Assembly: GCF_963678875.1 (NCBI RefSeq)
Contig: NZ_OY787456.1
Coordinates: 1,798,001-1,862,000, forward strand
Reading direction: 5' to 3'
Origin: an uncultured Hyphomonas sp.
GTDB lineage: Bacteria; Pseudomonadota; Alphaproteobacteria; Caulobacterales; Hyphomonadaceae
DNA length: 64,000 nt
Shown: positions 61,673 through 64,000 of the stretch, piece by piece
Numbering within the stretch: position 1 is the first letter of the stretch
Layout of the letters: every line of letters begins with the position of its first letter
Program-made: the position numbers and the translations under genes
Notes under the pieces: model-generated
Databases searched by the model: none
The model's input: only the letters and a program-made list of their open reading frames with translations
Told to the model about the DNA's origin: nothing

Positions 61673-62556
61673 TGCTGGCGCCAGAATGCGTTGCCCCGAC
61701 AGGGTGCGTGCTGGGCGAAGGCCCGGTGTGGAGCGAAACGGAAGGTTTCCTTTGGTGGGTCGACATAAAGCGCGCCAAGCTTCACCGCTACAACCCCCGC
61801 ACCGGCAATACCCGCAGATACGATCTGCCGGTGCGCGCCAGTGCTTTCGCGCTCTATGAGGGCAGCTTTCTCATGGTGGGGGATCAGGAAGTTGGCGTCT
61901 ATGATCCGTCCACTGAGGTCTATGACCGGATTCGCAAGATCGAAGGCGAACCCGAGGGCAGCCGGACCAATGATGGTGGCGTGGCGCCAGACGGTTCGTT
62001 CTGGTTCGGCACCATGGACGATGCCGAGAAAGAGGCGCGCGGTAGCTACTTCCGGTATGGAGCGGACAAAACGCTCACCCAGTTGAGATTGCCATCCGTG
62101 ATGGTGACCAACACGATGCAGTTTTCACCGGATGGCCGCACATTCTACACATGCGACAGCGCCGAACAGGAAATCCTGGCTTACGACTTCGATGCAGAAA
62201 CTGGTGTTTTGAGTGGGCGGCGGGTGTTCGCGTCCACATATGAATTTGGAGGCTTCCCGGACGGGTCGGCAATTGATTCGGAAGGGTGCCTTTGGACTTG
62301 CCTGTGGGGTGCGTCACGCGTGGTGCGGTTTACGCCGGAAGGCGAGGTGGATCGGGTGATCATCCTCGCAGCACCTCGTCCGACCAGCGTGGCGTTTGGC
62401 GGGCCCGATCTCAGAACCCTGTTCATCACGACGGCCAGGGCAGGCATGACGTTCCCTCAGCTGGATGCGCGGCCTTTGTCTGGCAGTCTCTTTTCAGTCC
62501 AGGTTGATGTTCCCGGTTTGCCGCCGCGAGAGTTCGGGCGTCCCGCCGCGCGATGA
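61669..62556 (+). CDS. SMP-30/gluconolactonase-like beta-propeller lactonase
   Basis: 295 residues from ATG 61669 (a second ATG directly follows). LGEGPVWSETEGFLWWVDI holds the first metal Glu; RTNDGGVAPDGSFWFGTMDD and TNTMQFSPDGRTFYTCDS carry the Asn and Asp ligands, and FPDGSAIDSEGCLW the last Asp. It opens sugar lactones to acids. Overlap with dgoK suggests a shared sugar-acid pathway, perhaps galactonolactone. Confidence 0.92.
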   Translation: MMLAPECVAPTGCVLGEGPVWSETEGFLWWVDIKRAKLHRYNPRTGNTRRYDLPVRASAFALYEGSFLMVGDQEVGVYDPSTEVYDRIRKIEGEPEGSRTNDGGVAPDGSFWFGTMDDAEKEARGSYFRYGADKTLTQLRLPSVMVTNTMQFSPDGRTFYTCDSAEQEILAYDFDAETGVLSGRRVFASTYEFGGFPDGSAIDSEGCLWTCLWGASRVVRFTPEGEVDRVIILAAPRPTSVAFGGPDLRTLFITTARAGMTFPQLDARPLSGSLFSVQVDVPGLPPREFGRPAAR

Positions 62557-62686
62557 GGCTGTAAATTGGCTACTTGCAACGTCGCATTCGGCGTCTCACA
62601 TGCCTTCACATTGAAATTGGTGTAGTTTAGGCGTGGACGTCGCGGCTCAAAACCGCTAACTCCCCGCTTTTCAAGAGAGTGTCGGA

Positions 62687-62896
62687 ATGGCCGATAAGGT
62701 GAAGAAGAAACGGGTCGGGCCCATCACGTTCCTGCGCCAGGTGCGCGCGGAAGGGAACAAGGTGACCTGGACGTCGCGTCAGGAAACGGTTCAGGCGACG
62801 ATTTTCGTTGTCGTGATGTCAGTCCTCATCGCGCTCTTCCTGTTTGCCGCTGATTTCTTGATCAACCTGTTTGTTAAAGCGATCACCGGCCTGTAG
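62687..62896 (+). CDS. secE: Preprotein translocase subunit SecE
   Basis: 69 residues with the amphipathic KVTWTSRQETVQATIFVVVM segment and a single C-terminal membrane helix. Part of SecYEG. Precedes nusG as in nearly all bacteria (40-bp gap). Confidence 0.96.
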   Translation: MADKVKKKRVGPITFLRQVRAEGNKVTWTSRQETVQATIFVVVMSVLIALFLFAADFLINLFVKAITGL

Positions 62897-62936
62897 AGGC
62901 TTGTGACTGCCCGATTTCAAGGAGCGCGCTGGCCCC

Positions 62937-63479
62937 ATGGCTGAAGCGAAATGGTACATCGTCCATGCCTATTCCAACTTCGAAAAGAAGGTGGCGGCAA
63001 CGATTCTCGAACAAGCCCAGCGCAAAGGGCTGTCTGATCTGATCGAAGACATTCAGGTTCCGACCGAAGAAGTGGTCGAAGTCGCACGCGGCAAGAAGAA
63101 AACCGTCGAGCGCCGGCACTTCCCCGGTTACGTCCTCCTGAAGACGGTCATGACCGACGATGTGTACCACCTTGTGAAGGACACGCCGAAAGTGTCCGGC
63201 TTCCTCGGTGCGGAAGGTGGCAAGAAGCCGCTTCCGGTTCGTCAGCGTGAAGTGGACCGGATTCTCGGTACGGCAACCGATTCGGGTGCCGACCGGCCGC
63301 GTCCTAAAATCTCGTTCGAAGTTGGCGAACAGGTTCAGGTCAATGATGGCCCGTTCCAGGGTTTCGAAGGAGCCGTCGAAGAGATCGACGAGGCCAATGG
63401 CCGCCTCAAGGTTACCGTTTCGATCTTTGGTCGTGGAACGCCGGTGGATCTCGAATTCGAACAGGTCACCAAAGTCTGA
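62937..63479 (+). CDS. nusG: Transcription elongation/antitermination factor NusG
   Basis: 180 residues. NGN domain (WYIVHAYSNFEKKVAATI, RRHFPGYVLLK) and C-terminal KOW (GEQVQVNDGPFQGFEGAVEE). Couples RNA polymerase with the ribosome or Rho. In most relatives rplK follows; here a tRNA-His gene follows, so the ribosomal protein cluster is elsewhere or further right. Confidence 0.97.
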   Translation: MAEAKWYIVHAYSNFEKKVAATILEQAQRKGLSDLIEDIQVPTEEVVEVARGKKKTVERRHFPGYVLLKTVMTDDVYHLVKDTPKVSGFLGAEGGKKPLPVRQREVDRILGTATDSGADRPRPKISFEVGEQVQVNDGPFQGFEGAVEEIDEANGRLKVTVSIFGRGTPVDLEFEQVTKV

Positions 63480-63561
63480 CCTGATAGAGAGGTTTTGGGC
63501 GTGAACGTCTGCCGGTCGCGCTTGAATCCTCCGAACATGGGTTGTATCTGCCAACCCCAGT

Positions 63562-63638
63562 GCCGCCTTAGCTCAGTCGGTTAGAGCGCTAGATTGTGGA
63601 TCTAGAGGTCCCCCGTTCGAACCGGGGAGGCGGTACCA
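63562..63638 (+). tRNA. tRNA-His (GTG anticodon), encoded CCA, A73 and no G-1
   Basis: A full cloverleaf of 77 nt folds: acceptor GCCGCCT with AGGCGGT, D arm GCTC/GAGC, anticodon stem CTAGA/TCTAG with loop TTGTGGA, T arm CCCCG/CGGGG with TTCGAAC, then A73 and encoded CCA. The first pair is G1:U72. Canonical bacterial tRNA-His has G-1 paired with C73; here position -1 is T and 73 is A, as known for a group of Alphaproteobacteria with a matching HisRS. Confidence 0.96.
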
Positions 63639-63650
63639 TCTCTTCCGGTT

Positions 63651-63677
63651 AATTTGTTGCGATAAGCGGATTTTTTT
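63651..63677 (+). terminator. Weak candidate terminator after tRNA-His
   Basis: A seven-T run (63671-63677) follows a weak pairing of TCCG (about 63643-63646) with CGGA (63667-63670). The stem is short. The rest of the 270-bp gap to 63908 is the presumed promoter and leader of the OmpA-like gene and shows nothing else firm. Confidence 0.3.
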
Positions 63678-63908
63678 GAAGTTTTCGGGAACGATTTTAT
63701 GTCCCGGGCGTAATTTGACGAGCCCGACACAATCTGTTGCAAAAGGGCCGCGGTGGGTAGAAAATCCTTGCCGTTCCGAAGCCTTCGCTCCCAAAAGGGG
63801 CTCGCAGAGAGAGTAAATTGAGTTTAATCAGGAATCATCGGGTATTTGCCCGTTTGAACCTGCGGCCGAGGACAATCCCGTCATTCGGCACACAAAAGGG
63901 GATAGAGT

Positions 63909-64000
63909 ATGAAGAAAACTCTTATGTGCGCGACAGCCGCGGCCGCGTTCGCGACTGCTGGTCTCGCCGCTCACGCGGAAGACGGCTGGTATGGCCGCGC
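63909..64000 (+). CDS. OmpA-like outer-membrane protein, 5' end only
   Basis: Thirty residues visible before the window ends. A signal peptide (Met-Lys-Lys-Thr, Ala-rich core, cleavage after AAHA near residue 23) is followed by EDGWYGR, the start of a beta-barrel as found in abundant OmpA-family proteins of Hyphomonadaceae. AGGGGATAGAGT precedes the ATG. The family call beyond an exported protein is inferred. Confidence 0.6.
   Translation, partial: MKKTLMCATAAAAFATAGLAAHAEDGWYGR

Noticed and set aside
63573..63794. Minus-strand 73-codon ORF over tRNA-His
   Set aside because: Its C-terminus is a translation of the tRNA complement, a common false ORF.
1..64000. CRISPR arrays, insertion sequences, integrases, toxin-antitoxin or restriction genes
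   Set aside because: No regularly spaced repeats, transposase motifs, or defence-type proteins were seen in any frame.

Overview
This window is a chromosomal segment of an alphaproteobacterium, most likely a member of the Hyphomonadaceae (Hyphomonas-like). The grounds are a Shemin-type 5-aminolevulinate synthase, fused IspDF, a MucR/Ros regulator, a DUF2336 protein, the dusB-ntrBC-ntrYX-trkAH-hfq-hflX block, the nrdR-rib-nusB block, a tRNA-His lacking the encoded G-1:C73 pair, and a CYP153-type P450. The family-level name is an inference from gene content. Coding is dense and high in G+C. No gene-free stretch exceeds 300 bp, and I see no IS element, prophage, CRISPR array or rRNA.

Layout. 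1-7.0 kb: a secreted DJ-1/PfpI protein (cut by the window edge), trigger factor, a DUF2336 protein converging on a degenerate EAL-like protein, a Nudix hydrolase, and hslVU. 7.0-12.3 kb: a phosphate regulon operon pstC-pstA-pstB-phoU-phoB behind a Pho-box-like repeat; pstS and phoR are not in the window. 12.3-18.8 kb: a dienelactone hydrolase-like protein, then polyhydroxyalkanoate genes (a phasin fused to a helix-hairpin-helix tail, a divergent TetR regulator, phaC, phaZ), an orphan Hpt protein and NAD kinase. 18.9-26.8 kb: aldolase-like protein, hemA, mucR, glyA, nrdR and a riboflavin operon with a reductase-only RibD and a RibBA whose GTP cyclohydrolase II half lacks its catalytic signatures. 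26.8-36.8 kb: epoxide hydrolase, erpA, dgt, SPOR protein, nagZ, scpAB, DUF1287, nitroreductase, CYP153, DUF2244. 36.8-46.8 kb: nth, a DUF481 outer-membrane protein, ATP-grasp ligase, PfkB kinase, a repeat-bearing region, DsbA-family isomerase, HxlR regulator, an Aas-like acyl-activating enzyme, lipA, a COQ10-like protein, pncC, enoyl-CoA hydratase. 46.9-60.8 kb: ispDF, dusB, ntrBC, ntrYX, trkAH, hfq, hflX, mazG. 60.8-64 kb: a sugar-acid kinase/lactonase pair, secE, nusG, tRNA-His and the start of an OmpA-like protein.

Most genes are conserved housekeeping or nutrient-control genes (phosphate: Pst/PhoB; nitrogen: NtrBC/NtrYX; carbon storage: PHA; potassium: Trk). The points most worth a second look are: NtrC and NtrX both lacking the sigma-54-contacting GAFTGA loop; the riboflavin operon missing two catalytic functions; a MucR protein without its zinc-ligand histidines; an orphan 7-codon ORF with a perfect Shine-Dalgarno opposite CYP153; a terminator whose stem doubles as the next gene's ribosome binding site; and 7 of 13 convergent gene pairs ending in an exact 4-nt stop-codon overlap. 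I do not see an obviously new multi-gene system.
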